Of a stretch of 64,000 bases of DNA, positions 39,031 to 50,854 are shown piece after piece. The first letter of the stretch is position 1. Each line of letters opens with the position of its first letter. This DNA comes from Druceiella hillmani. Its lineage: Eukaryota > Arthropoda > Insecta > Lepidoptera > Hepialidae. Where the stretch lies: assembly GCA_039881145.1 (NCBI GenBank), contig JAYKKI010000008.1:29618501-29682500 (forward strand), read 5' to 3'. The notes beneath the pieces are model-generated. The model was not told the DNA's origin. It searched no databases and was given only the letters and a program-made list of their open reading frames with translations. The position numbers were made by a program, and so were the translations under genes.

Positions 39031-39639
39031 TACATAAATAGCGTTGCAAAGATCAATAACGTGCTGGGAACGTCTTATATTAATATGATAAAAACGTAAT
39101 ATCATATCTATACTCAATATTTTGGAAGACTTATTTATGTATACACTATAGAGACAATGTTAATCACTTTTTGAGTACTTTTCTTTATGTCCGTAATTAT
39201 CATTCGCAATTTAGTCTAGAAAACGGAATAATGTTTTAAGATTATCGTGGCGTTTGATCAAGTATATATGTACATTCAATTATTCTAAGAGATATCAAGC
39301 AACGCATTAAACAATTAACAGTATAATGACATTATTGTACCGATACTTCAAAAATATTACCTGTACCAGCATACGAAATATAAAAGCCGATCATATGTAA
39401 AGCGAGCGAAATCGGAAATATAAACTAGTTCAAAACAAACACGTCTCTAAAATAAACCCGTAATTTCAACTAGTTTAATTACACACAATTATGTTTGTGT
39501 TATATTGGCAACTTATAAACCGGTCACTTTTTCGACCGATTTCTGGAATGTTTTAGAAGCTTCTAGAATATTTCTTGTAGGGTATATAGAGTACAGCATT
39601 CAAACTTCTGTTCAGTTTTCTATAGAGTAATGGGCTAGT
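39031..39639. other. AT-rich sequence between LINE tail and mariner relic
   Basis: No gene is recognised. Confidence 0.45.
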
Positions 39640-40450
39640 AAAGAATAAATTAAAAATCAAAGTATTTCGACGTGAACTTAGAGGACTGTTTCTTCATGAA
39701 TGATGTTTAGGACGAAAAACCAGCGAAGAATCACCCAATATGTACACAACGATGAGTGAGGGTATGCCCTCTCACAACATAGCCAAGCGCTGGTTCCTAA
39801 GATTCAAAAAAGATAATCTTGACCTATCCGATAAACTTCATACAAAGCGACCTCCTACAATTGATTTAGAAAAATTTAAAAGCCTTATTCGAAACAAATT
39901 CCAGTTTAATTCGCGTAGTTTGGCAGAGCTATTTTCATGAACTTGTACTGTAATGGAAAACAAGTTCATATTTTGAGAAAGAAGTAGAAATATTCCATTT
40001 GGCTATGAGCTAATACCCTTTCAACTTCAGAAAAACGGTAATATGTGCACATCATACCAACGAGAGGCTTAAGTATCCAGTTACAGGAGATGAAAAGTTG
40101 GTAGCTTATGTTAATTTTTGACATAAGCTATCAACTTTTATACCTATACCAAAATATAAATATTGGACAAAATATAACTTTGAGTGCATGATTGGGTATA
40201 AATGGATTTATTCATTGGGAACTCTTTCAAGCTAACAGTACAATTACAGGTAAGATTTACTGTAAACAATGGAACAAAGTCACCGCTAAACTTTCTTCAA
40301 ATCAAAGCAAAGCTTATTTTGTACATGACGATGCTCGATCAAACGTAGCAAAAGTAACGCGTGGAAAAACTACTTTCAATTCGATTGAGTATGCTACTTC
40401 ATCACCATCCTCTCCAGATCTTTCACCATCTGTTTCGTTCTCTCCCTAAT
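39640..40450 (+). pseudogene. Broken mariner transposase
   Basis: Tc1/mariner transposases cut and paste their element using an N-terminal HTH domain and a DDD catalytic core. Here LRGLFLHE (about 39680-39702) and HNIAKRWFLRFKKDN (39770-39820) mark the HTH part, followed by KRPPTIDLEKFKSLIR and SLAELFS before a stop. VTGDEKLVAYVN (about 40080-40115) carries the first catalytic Asp. HDDARSNVA (about 40320-40346) and SSPDLSPS (about 40410-40433) carry the other two. The spacing between the last two Asp is 29 residues, shorter than the 34 of mariners, so a small deletion is likely. Stops, frameshifts and an inverted duplication at 40093-40139 inactivate it. The terminal repeats were not located. 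Confidence 0.75.
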
Positions 40451-41422
40451 AATTTACGTTATAGAAAATTTAGACTAAAGTCATATCAAAATCACACTTA
40501 ACCATGTTTTTCAGTCAAAGGCCCAAAGATTTCAAGAGCCCAAAATTTAGCTATTAACTTACTACCATATATTTTCTTATTAACTTTAGCATGTCTAGAC
40601 GTTGACGACAAGTGTTAGACGCCAACTGTGCTTATATAATTAATTGATTTTACTAACTACATATAAAAAGTTAAAAAGTTTATATGCAAAGATGGCAAGT
40701 TTATAAGTTACCAACCTAATATATATCATAATTTTAATTCCCATACAACATGTTTCTTTTTTAACCGCTGAAAACCTCGGTATTCTCAAAAATAGAAAAT
40801 ACAAAATGATTTCTCTATTCTTTTCTGAGAACTCTTTATTACCACTATTCAAAACCCTTAAAGCTACTTAACAACATAATTTATTCATAGAAAAGCTTTT
40901 AACCGACGCTTAATGTGACGAATCAAAAAAAGGATAGCATTTAATAAACATAAAACTTTTAGCCGTCATCTCCATCAAATTAAAGCAAATCCTCAAACCT
41001 TATTACAAATATCCACATTTAAATAACCATTTTCCCCTGGCTCAATAATTATTAATTGATGCATAACAGCGATACCTCCCGCGTGTTCTCACGTATTACC
41101 ACATAAACCTAAATCGCTCGTATCTCACCAACATACACGAACATTCCATCGCAGACGATGATATCCTATCTACAGTTAATGATCGGGCCCCTCTAAAATA
41201 AAATAACCCGATAATGATTCATAGGAATTCAGATTATTCTATTCACTAAATATTAATCTTCATTTATTTATTACATCAAAATGTTTATAAAGACATTGAT
41301 GGTAAAACACAATGGCCTAATAAAAGCCAAATAAAATTATACACCCGCTGATGAAACAAAAAATAAAATAAAAAGTTGAAGCTGATAAAAAATTATATCG
41401 GAACGAGTATCGACAAAATGTT
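40451..41422. other. AT-rich sequence, nothing recognised
   Basis: No gene is seen. The first 150 bp may be the decayed 3' part of the mariner element. Confidence 0.45.
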
Positions 41423-41545
41423 TTAAGAGCTGCGGTTGTACAACTCATTAGCTATAATCACGACTGGTTCCCCGGGACCGATACGCGCAGCTAACCTAAG
41501 ACCAACACCCGATAACAAAGCAAAGAAAGCAAGAGGAAGGAACAT
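41423..41545 (-). CDS. Short ORF with signal-peptide-like start (weak)
   Basis: On the minus strand an ATG at 41545 opens 40 codons ending TAA at 41423. The start MFLPLAFFALLSGVGLRLAA is a good match to a signal peptide, followed by RIGPGEPVVIIANELYNRSS. The surrounding 200 bp is clearly GC-richer than the flanks. The frame is also open upstream of the ATG. It might be a tiny secreted peptide, or a first exon whose donor (for example CTTAG|GTTAGC) I cannot settle. A plus-strand frame over the same bases is its shadow. No family is recognised. Confidence 0.25.
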   Translation of the reverse strand: MFLPLAFFALLSGVGLRLAARIGPGEPVVIIANELYNRSS

Positions 41546-41619
41546 AATAAAGAAACCACGTCGGTCGGCAGTGTTGCGCTGCGTTACAGTATTCACACAA
41601 TGCACAACCGACAAATAAA

Positions 41620-43639
41620 ATATGACGTGTTAAGTAATAATGCGTACATATACAGTTTACGATTTGCATTAACTAAATTCACATCAGTTAATTAACAATA
41701 CGCTTTACACAAATTACTTATTACACTAAATATCACACGCGGAATGCAACACTAGCATGATGTGCAGAATGCAACACTAGCACCATGTGTCAGATTTTGT
41801 CATAAATTAACCACTTTACGTTAACTGTAATTGATTTGTCTAATTTATACGTCTGTGTAAATCTATTTAGCTAACAGTGTCCGTAAGTTAAATTTAAATG
41901 AAATACTACTAACAACAGTATAAAGTAGCACTGGTAAATGAGATATGACATGTCAAATTTGGCATGCTATTTGCGTTATTTAAAAACTAATTTCACTAAT
42001 TCGTTCTGAAATATTAATATACAAATTAGCTTATAGTTTGACGATGTGAGTTCAGACGTGTTAGTAAATTAGCAAATTGAATACAAATTTAAATATGAAT
42101 AAATATCGCTAATTGTAGCAATTCGTAAATATTAAGTTGATAACTGATAAAGCCACTATCTCAGTTCGTTAATATTAAGCTTATGTCAAGCAGAATATAT
42201 CTACTACTTCTACAAAGCGAAAAGTTATTTTTCTATTGCAGTTTAAAGCACAGGATAAGCTCTGACAGATAAGGCGATCTTAACATGGGATCCGTTTCAA
42301 TAAAGTTTTTAATTTATATAAATTTATTGTCGGACTTCGCTTAGAATTAGCGGAGAAATCAAAATTTCCTTTGAAGCTTTGGCACCCTTAACTATATTAT
42401 AGTCAAGTACGCTTTCTCTTATCGTTGGGCGTTATATTGCATATTGCTTCGCTCAATTCATATGGTGTTATATTGAGTATTGCTTCGCTCGATTTTCGCC
42501 CTAATCGGGATTCATAAAACTAAGACACCCTAAGTTCTCAAAAAATATTTTGTTCGTTCTTTACTCGTCGAAACTAAATTATTAACTGGATAGAAGACCA
42601 AACACATCGCTCTTTATATATCGTACCAAAGTCGTTTGAGAAGTTTCTATTCCATTCTAGAAATCACTAGAAAAAAGTGATGGCTTTATTAGACGCCGAA
42701 CTGATATATGTCTTATACATACCTCTATTTATATAAGCCTCCATTTCATCTGTATCAAAGGATACTAGAATGATGCATTACTTAATAACCACAATCCTCA
42801 CTTTTTTTCTTCAGCAAATATCTTCTATATGTTATACTAGTTGTGTCGATGCTACTTCGTTCGCGTAGAATTAAGTATAAGAAAATTTATTAGGAAATTT
42901 TTTTGTTTTTTTTTCTCAGAACTCCATAAGCATAAAATTTACTAAAAATGTTAATAGATGGTGTTGACAGTACCAGTATCGTAATGTTCACCAAATCAGA
43001 GTGTTTTTGATATTTGTATCCAGATAAGAGTTTCCTATATGTTTTTTCGAGGATGTTAACTATTACCAAAGCAAATTTCATCAAAGTTCATGCAGTAGAA
43101 TTCGCGTGATTGAAAAATAGATTAACACGTAGACACGCAGACAGACAAAAATGCAGAAAATAAGTTTTCTGACTTATACTACCATCCTATACGCTAATTC
43201 AATCACTCTTTTTAAACTATTTTCCATGTACAGAATTCACTGTCTTGTAAGTTTATTATACGTATAGATTACATATGTGTTATGTGGTCTATATTTTTAC
43301 GGATCCAAATTGTCATTGTTATTAGTAATAATTAACATTAATAAATGATATCCTTTTTCATTCTAAAATAAAATTTAAAAACCCCACACCTCTATAAGTC
43401 TCTATTTATGAAATTTAGACATTTACCCTAATTACAGAAATTATGAATATAAATCACTCATTTCAGTTATCCAATTAAATTGAAAGTTGTGTACTTTCTC
43501 AATACACACTTCCCAAGTGGTTTCAATATAAATTCAGCATTCCAATAACATTCCTCAGCATTTTATAAAAATACGTTCAACTTTTAAATTTTACCTGAGG
43601 GACCATTTTTGAACCTCAAAATGAACACAGTTCCGTAGA
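41620..43639. other. AT-rich sequence with diffuse repeat pieces
   Basis: 42425-42500 holds a degenerate duplication of 'GTTATATTGCATATTGCTTC'. The piece at 43060-43165 ('CAAATTTCATCAAAGTTCAT', then 'ACACGTAGACACGCAGACAG') has the style of a common lepidopteran repeat tail. No gene is seen. Confidence 0.4.
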
Positions 43640-43830
43640 AGCCAATACGTGTACCTACAACGAACCTTAACAATCTCAGCTCGTGCACCGAAGCAACCCG
43701 CAGTAAAAGCGCAAACAGCGGCGCAGCTCATTTTTCAGCGACCATTAAATAACACAGACGACTTCGATACATTCAATAATATAACATGAGCACGTGAAGC
43801 AAATCAATTATATTCACTTTGCCGTACCAC
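43640..43830. promoter_or_regulatory. GC-richer non-coding island
   Basis: The block is closed in all frames ('GCACCGAAGCAACCCGCAGT', 'CAAACAGCGGCGCAGC'). It is a candidate regulatory element by composition only. Confidence 0.2.
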
Positions 43831-44116
43831 AGTCGCCTCCAAATAATTACTAATTATAAACGAAAAAAAATGCTAATGAGTCAAGCTTGATAACGTTTTA
43901 CAGCGAATTGTTTCCCATGAGGAACAAAGTTCAAAGTTCTCAGTGCCCACAAAGGTAATTGTATATACAACAGCAGTAATAACACACGTTAATAGGTCTT
44001 ACTCGAAAGTGTTTATAAGTTTTTTATTCGTGTTAAAATTCCTTTTCACAAGCTTACACTTTAATCCGAGCTTACAAAGTTTTATGGTAGTCAATAATAA
44101 AGTACTAAAGTTAGAC

Positions 44117-45108
44117 TTTATGGGTTGTTGCGGCTCCGTGCATTTGTTCTGTGTGCGCAGGTATTATACGGGGTATTTCGTTTTATCAACAAATTGATAT
44201 CAAAGCTTTGAGTTTGATGAATAGTAGCTTTATTGTCGCTTTATAACTCGAGCTTAAGTTTAAAATGACATCCACTTTAGTAATAACGTAGAACAATTTT
44301 CACCCTCATAAAATTAAATTTTATAACTTCTCTATGATTTCAAAATTGATTAAACCTATAAAATTTATGATGAGGTGTAGCCATTATTACATACAGTGTA
44401 CGTATAAAATTGCAAATATATTTTTATATTATCTAGAAAAAAAATAAATACTAATATATTAATGTGGTGATTGTATATTCGTATTCAAGTAAATTATTAT
44501 TTAACTAAATGTACTGATATTCAGGAAAACCAAATGTAATCTAAGAGAGAATTAAGTTATAAGGAATATTACCCCATCAAGAACATTTCTGTGAAAAGAG
44601 TCAAGTTTATCTATTAAAAATTAGTCGTAAAAAGTGATTAGATAAAAACAACTGAGTTCTTTCAGTGCTTCATTAAAGAAATAAGTTAAAGCTTTGCGTC
44701 TATGTTTATTTAATATTATATCTCTGATCATGTACATTGATCTTGGCCGCCATACATTTTTACCTCTCCAGTGCGTTCCCATATAATAAGAATTCTAAAA
44801 TCATTAGAATTTTCTCTTTACGTAACTCTGGTTCTTAAAGCGACAAAAATATGAAAAACCACTACATTTTCACAGTAGTGTTTTTAAAGTAAATTTCACT
44901 TACGTTTGCCGATTTTCTTTATGGTCTATTAACTGACACAGATACGAGAGTGTTAATCTTTTGTCTATGTTTTCCTTTCGTTCGTTGTTATTTTTCTCGT
45001 ATAAGCTGAAGATTATTGTATTTTAGCATTAGTTTACTAATTCATGATCTTTAATTTTTGGGCCTGATGTCAATCAGGAATTATTAAAACTAATAAATTG
45101 GCTCTTAT
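44117..45108. other. Mostly AT-rich; tiny exon-like stretch at 44117-44160
   Basis: An ATG near 44120 gives MGCCGSVHLFCVR and reaches a donor-like GCGCAG|GTATTA. The MGCC start could be acylated. A 13-residue match is too little to call a gene. The rest shows nothing. Confidence 0.15.
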
Positions 45109-45262
45109 TGCATATATTTGGCGTTTACATTGTAGAAATTCATTATCTACCAAATAAATGAAACTACGTGATGTAGTATTATTTCTACTTTCTTTAAGTT
45201 CTTTACCACGACCTAGGTTTCGTTGTATTAGAACATATCCAGGTGGGAAATTAGCCAAGATT
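45109..45262. mobile_element. Foldback MITE, copy 3 (left arm only)
   Basis: It begins 'CATATATTTGGCG', then 'TGTAGAAATTCATTATC' and 'AAACTACGTGATGTAGTATT', and ends near 'CCAGGTGGGAAATTAGCCAA', where the right arm should start. The right half is absent. Confidence 0.8.
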
Positions 45263-45602
45263 AAAACCAAAACCATCTATCTATCATATCTACTATATAT
45301 CTATCCATCTGCAAAGATTGAAACCAAAACCAAACGATTTCTAATTTTGACAGATTTTGACTTTTGTAACAGGATGTGGTTGAATTTAATGACCTTGCAT
45401 TTTTATTGTGATTAGGAACCATTAACTTTTTGCTGCAAATTGATTTGCGTCCGCGCAATAAATAAACATAGTAATGCACACTAAAATTACTTCCTGAGAA
45501 AAGCAGGCGTCCAACTAGACCAGCAATATCAGACAGATCCCTTGGTATACCATCAAATCTATTCCTTAGTGTACGATTCTCATATATTTCAAACGTGTAT
45601 GA
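45263..45602 (-). pseudogene. Unassigned open frame, possible old transposon piece
   Basis: A minus frame stays open from a stop at 45605 down to 45261 (about 113 codons), the longest minus-strand open stretch in the window. Its upstream part reads NRTLRNRFDGIPRDLSDIAG and LVGRLLFSGSN, with reasonable protein-like composition. The downstream part runs into simple 'TATCTATC' sequence and the MITE edge. No domain is recognised and the first ATG is only at 45479. Immediate proximity to a half MITE suggests repeat debris. Confidence 0.2.
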
Positions 45603-45605
45603 TCA

Positions 45606-46040
45606 TTCCACATACTGACATATGACAGGACATCTGAAGCTTAACAGGAGTATCAATTTCGGTGTTTGGATAATTTTGACTGCTGTTATAATGACTTTAA
45701 ACTTAAAGCTCTTCGTTAAGATCTATTACTTACTGCACAATGTTTGACCTGGCTTTAGAAGTATACTCAGTATATCCGTACACAGAATAAGGAAAAACAT
45801 AAAAGAAATAAGACACTTCCCCTTAGATTAATAATTTGTTTATTTATTTATTTTAAAGGCTGATCGACATCAGCTGTGAAAATCATCGTCATCAAAATCT
45901 AAAAAATTGTTTTTTTTCTCTCTATAGTACCTGTACGTAGGTACGTCTTATCATACACAAACACTTTTATAGTATAAAAAAAGAAGCAATAGTCTACTTA
46001 AAAACAAAATTCTGTCCAACGAATCCTAAGTATTATGTAT
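45606..46040. other. AT-rich sequence, nothing recognised
   Basis: No gene or repeat family is evident. Confidence 0.45.
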
Positions 46041-46112
<72 letters not shown>

Positions 46113-46120
46113 GTATATAA
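46041..46120. repeat. (TA)n microsatellite
   Basis: About 80 bp of TA dinucleotide ending ATATGTATATAA. Confidence 0.95.
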
Positions 46121-46754
46121 ATGTCTTTATGTACTCATATAAACAAAAACCATAGCGAGTACTGATATAAACTATAATCTTGAATAAGTAAAATATGGTT
46201 CATTTATTTATTTTATGTTTTCTAAAACCACACCTCGTAAAATACATGTGAAAGTAATGACGTTAACTTTAACCTAGTTAACAATTTCCAGAATTCTGAC
46301 TTATCCCTTTATTAACATCGTAAATTCTACAAATGTGCCATTTCAAGTTTCGTGCTCTTCGCGACGTAGCCTATATGTATGTTTTGATGGTCTTTGATGA
46401 GCGAACGAACCTGTAAGCTGCGAAGTTGAATATTTTCGATGACAAATATCTCACAAATTACTAAAGAGACAGACTTTAAATTTAGAGTACATTTATAACC
46501 AGGTATTCCTTTCCCGATAAACTAATCAGACTTCTAACATTAGCTGAAGCTTGAAGTTATAGTGGTGTCAAATAACAGTGAAGCGGTTCTGGTAAAGGAC
46601 ACAGTGTCCGGTAGTGCGACACGGAACTCTGCGTTGATGCACTACTGTGCGCTTACATATTATTAAATAGTTTGGCTAACACCCTGAAATTATAAAATAG
46701 CATAAGGTAACCTTTACTTAATTTCAAATATATATTATAGTATTTGTCGGCACT

Positions 46755-46910
46755 ACATTTTAAAGCATACAGCCTTTGATTGCGCGGCGTACCTCGGAGA
46801 CGCGGGTTCGATTCCCGGCCACTCATCGAGCGGGGCTGGACTAGTGTTCTAGTTAACTGTAAGAGATTAGTCTCGTAGCAATTAATCGGCAAAATAAATA
46901 AATTTAATTT
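46755..46910 (+). mobile_element. tRNA-derived SINE fragment
   Basis: 'CGCGGGTTCGATTCCCGGCC' (46801-46820) contains an RNA polymerase III B box (GGTTCGATTCC) with a T-arm-like fold. It is preceded by 'GCGGCGTACCTCGGAGA' as in a tRNA variable region and followed by an unrelated body and an 'AAAATAAATAAATTT' tail. No A box was found, so the 5' part is lost. A functional tRNA is excluded because the acceptor stem cannot be formed. Confidence 0.55.
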
Positions 46911-47574
46911 AGAAAACATTACACATACTTTTTTTATAATTTGCAAACTGTTTCATCAAATTTAACGAAACGTTAATTAATATATAGATCCATTCACAGC
47001 AAGTGTAGGACTGATCTTTTATATGAAATTTCAATTTAACTTCAGTAATTTAATCAGTGAGGTCAAAAATGCTTCGGCCATTTTTTAATTGCAATATCAC
47101 TTCTAAGTCTCATTCTAAAACAGGTATATTACATAAAACTGGTTATACCCAGAAATGTAACTTCAATGGGATGACTAATATATGCATGAAAACATTACAA
47201 AGAAAAAAATTTTGACCTTTGTGCTGAGTTAACATATATGTTTTTGCTTCACTTGTTATGCAGTTACTTTTAATGAAGTGCTGTTCATTCCATCATAAAC
47301 AATTCCTCCATTTTGCCAAAACGTCTTTTCCAAATATCAAAATGTGTTCCTGTTTTCTCACCTTTAATTTACTACACATTTTTAATTGTTTATTTTCATC
47401 ATATGGCTGTCACATTATTTAAATATTTTCAACATAGATGAATGTTATACGTCATAATTAAAATAAAATGAAAGTAAATATCCCAAAAAATGCTAAATCT
47501 TAGTTACTTAACCAACCCACCTGAGTTACCTGCAAATTCAATATACCACAACAACAAAATATTATAATGTCAAT
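46911..47574. other. AT-rich sequence, nothing recognised
   Basis: No gene or repeat family is evident. Confidence 0.45.
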
Positions 47575-47790
47575 CATTCGCATGGCCACCTCATCCTAGG
47601 ATAGTCCCTTCCCACGGCCAGCAATTAGCACGAACACCCTCGCACCGCCTTGTCACTCGAGATTACTCAAGAGCCACTAAGTGCTTGATGACTAAACTAA
47701 ACCAGCTTCAAGTATGCCCTTCTTCTTTGAATTGGATCGGTGGCAAGTACCTTTAATAGGCATTCGATATTAATACTCGTTCCCATACGA
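47575..47790. promoter_or_regulatory. GC-richer non-coding island
   Basis: The block contains 'CACTCGAGATTACTCAAGAG' and 'CCACTAAGTGCTTGATGAC', with NK2- and homeodomain-like cores. It has no frame and is a candidate enhancer by composition. Confidence 0.25.
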
Positions 47791-49589
47791 ACCGACACTT
47801 CTTTATTTAATTGTGATGACCTGTTATTAGTGAACACTTCATGTCAATAGTTTTCGAACAAAAGATTGTTTTGTTAAGCTGCACTTAAAATAAGAAGTAG
47901 GAATTGTTAACTAATTATATAACACAAACACAGCCGAACACAAAACAAAATAGAAGGTGAGAGTAACAGACTATTCCCAATATCTGTAATAATTAAAATT
48001 TTCTGAAAATAGTACTTTGTTATTGCACGTAATTACGGTAACTCAGGAAGTTATAAGACACAACCACGGTATGTATTTACACAGAATTCCTAATAAAATT
48101 AATGTTAGAAAAGTAAAATCCAACTACGGAAAAACCGGGAACGAGCTTTAAAATTTGTACACGTAATAAAATATCTTATTAACTTAAGACTAAAAAAATT
48201 ATATTGAATGTATATGTTAAAATAATGTTATTTTTTCATACAACGATATTATTTGAAGATACATGCCAATTTTTATTACATTAAGCGAAATTTTTATTAA
48301 GTTAAATGGTGCACTCCAGACCTTCGAATACGAAAAAGCATCGTTGTTGTGAGAAATATTTAATTTTAATATATATAGATATTTTATTGCGCACAAAAGC
48401 TTTTTAAACTCGTTTCCTAAATCTTTTCAGTGGTCTTCAATTTATTTCACCCACTACACATTTCCTCGACAATAGGTTTTACGTTACTCGGGTAATAAAA
48501 AAATATTAGTGAGAATCTTTTTACTATTATTTACTCATAAAAGCCTATGCGAGTCCACCTATGAGGGGCAAGCATTTTCATTTTTTTTTTATTAGGGTAA
48601 GTATAGATATATTTGGAATTTTCTCATGTAGACGTTTAATTTTATACCCGTTTCGGCGTGGTTTAAAAGGAATTTTTTATATCATCCAGTGAATATCCTA
48701 TTGAATATTATAACACTTAATATTATAACATTCTAAATGGATACAATGATATCTGATTTGTTAAAATAACTCCAGTAGTTTGGTCCACATACATTCATTC
48801 TTACATACATACACCCACTACATAAAACATATAACCCACATACATATACAGCACATACAGATACATGGCATATATCTGTGCCAAAAGTCATAACACTTTT
48901 TTATGCCTTGTCCTAGTCTGGTAAATAAATTAATAAAAATTGTTAGAGAGAATAGGAACTAGAAATAGTAGAGACGTATCTTAAAAGTAACAATAATTGT
49001 TTATTCTTTTGCATTAATTATGGCCTCCATCAGTCCATATATTTAAATTCCCAATTAAGAAATCATTTTAGATTCCTTAAAAACTTAGTTTTCCAAAAAA
49101 ACAACTTCACACGAAAATTTTAGTTAGTGTGTTGCTTTCAAATCGACAGAGCTCACTCCTATCCATTTTAATAAAGCAATTTTTAAAATATTGTACTTTT
49201 TTTAAACAAATTTTCTTTCACCGAATCAATGTTTCTGAACACCCCACCAAAATGTTATATCTAAATTTAGCACATGTCGAATAGGATATTTTTATGTAAT
49301 TTAATATTATTAGTACTAATATATAGACTTCTGTAGTTCTTAGTATGCAAGCCTTTTAGGATATTTAGTTTACTAGTTACGCAAAATGATCAAACAAAAG
49401 GTTTTCTAGAGTTTTCAAAGCGATTGACATAATATTAATAGTATTTTATTACATTATTTTCCTGAATCGCGGCCAGGATACTAAATTTCATATTGAGCGA
49501 CCCAGTCGCAAATATTCCCCTGACAAATACACGTTAGCAAGAATTTAGTTTTTTCAGAATCTCATTGTAAATTCAACTCGTATGCGGTT
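47791..49589. other. AT-rich sequence, no supported gene
   Basis: The stretch 48800-48870 is rich in ACATACA-type simple sequence, followed by 'TTATGCCTTGTCCTAGTCTG' and an AATAAATTAATAAA tail, which might be the 3' end of an old retroposon. Nothing else is seen. Confidence 0.4.
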
Positions 49590-49760
49590 GAGTCATTTCA
49601 CAATAACGCGCTCTGAATGATGACTATATAGTGCGTGTCCGCCGTGAGAACTTTCCAACCCCGGATCTGACTCACGAGCCTGTCAATGCTTTAATTGCGA
49701 GCTCCCATTCACATGCGGAATGTAATACCAGGTTAGTCATTACTCCATTAAGGACAATTT
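49590..49760. promoter_or_regulatory. GC-richer non-coding island
   Basis: Includes 'CAATAACGCGCTC', 'CCGGATCTGACTCACGAGCC' and 'TTTAATTGCGAGC'. Closed in all frames. Candidate regulatory element by composition. Confidence 0.25.
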
Positions 49761-50149
49761 ATTAGCGGACTTTTTAACGTACCTGAAAATGAAATTTCTG
49801 TAAAGTGCAATGTGATCTTTAATTCACTCTCAACATATTAAATATGAAAGTCGACATTGATATAGAGATGATAGAGTGTTACGATACATTTTTAAACTCT
49901 TATGAGCCCACTGAATTCCATCAACCTAATTACAAGGGACAGTATTACATGACAGACTTTATCTGTGAAAAAATAATTTAGCTTTAATAAGAATATTCCT
50001 TATTTTAAATATAAAACCGGCTAAGTGCGTATCGGAACACGCATAAAGTAGAATCACATAATTGTCTATATCTTTTGACATTATTGATGCAAGTGAAGCA
50101 AAATTATTCAGTTTGAATTCTATTACGGAATTTTTCTCCCATTTTTTCA

Positions 50150-50300
50150 AAAAGGTTGTTAAGGAATTAGAAGGGGAGGGACATATTACATGTCATTTTG
50201 AAGCTTAATATGTCACAAAGTGAAACTTAAAAAGGGCTATTTCATTTTCAAAGACCTATCCAATAATATACTATTGGGAAAAATGCGCAAAAAAAATAGA
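50150..50300. repeat. Fragment of an old dispersed repeat
   Basis: It aligns by eye with 8361-8520 ('GGAATTAGAAGGGGAGGGAC', 'GAAGCTTAATATGTCACAAAG'). Unnamed family. Confidence 0.4.
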
Positions 50301-50378
50301 ACCCGCAGTCTTATAACAAAAAAAGAGGTAAATGTTATAATTAATTAATTCTACATAACACCAAATATTATTTCGATA

Positions 50379-50854
50379 ATGAATAGAAAGAGTAGTGCAA
50401 TTAATTCAGCTAAACATTATCGAATTACGTACATCTACGAACCTCCATCTAATGGTGAAGCCAAAGCGACTTTTCCTGTGGGTAGCCAAAGTAACACCTC
50501 TCTACACGTAGTACCGATAATTGGAAATTCGTGTATTTTCTGGATCAGATTTTTTCTTATTCAGTCATGCACGAACAAAACGATCTAGAAAGAAACGGAC
50601 GATCATCTTGTGCACTCCCCATTTACTTCACTTTCCCAATAATCCTCCGTTATGGTACCCATATAAATGATTATCGATGGCGTCTCTAGTAAGCTCGCAG
50701 TGCGCCGATAAGATGGTTCTAGGTTTATGGTTGAATTAGGCACTGAAGCATAAGTATGGTAGGGATCTTTTGAATTTTCACATTTCGATATTTTCTTTAC
50801 GTAACATCTATAATATCTGTCACTAAATTGCGATATAATTTTGCACAGAAGCAA
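50379..50854. other. Moderately GC-richer stretch with two unassigned frames
   Basis: A plus frame (50379-50588) and a minus frame (50603-50854; contains EPSYRRTASLLETPSIIIYM) have plausible composition but no domain or clear splice sites. I do not call a gene. Confidence 0.15.

Noticed and set aside
46755..46830. Possible tRNA gene
   Set aside because: Only a B box and T-arm-like part exist. There is no A box, D arm or acceptor stem, and an AAATAAATAAA tail follows, so a SINE fragment fits better.
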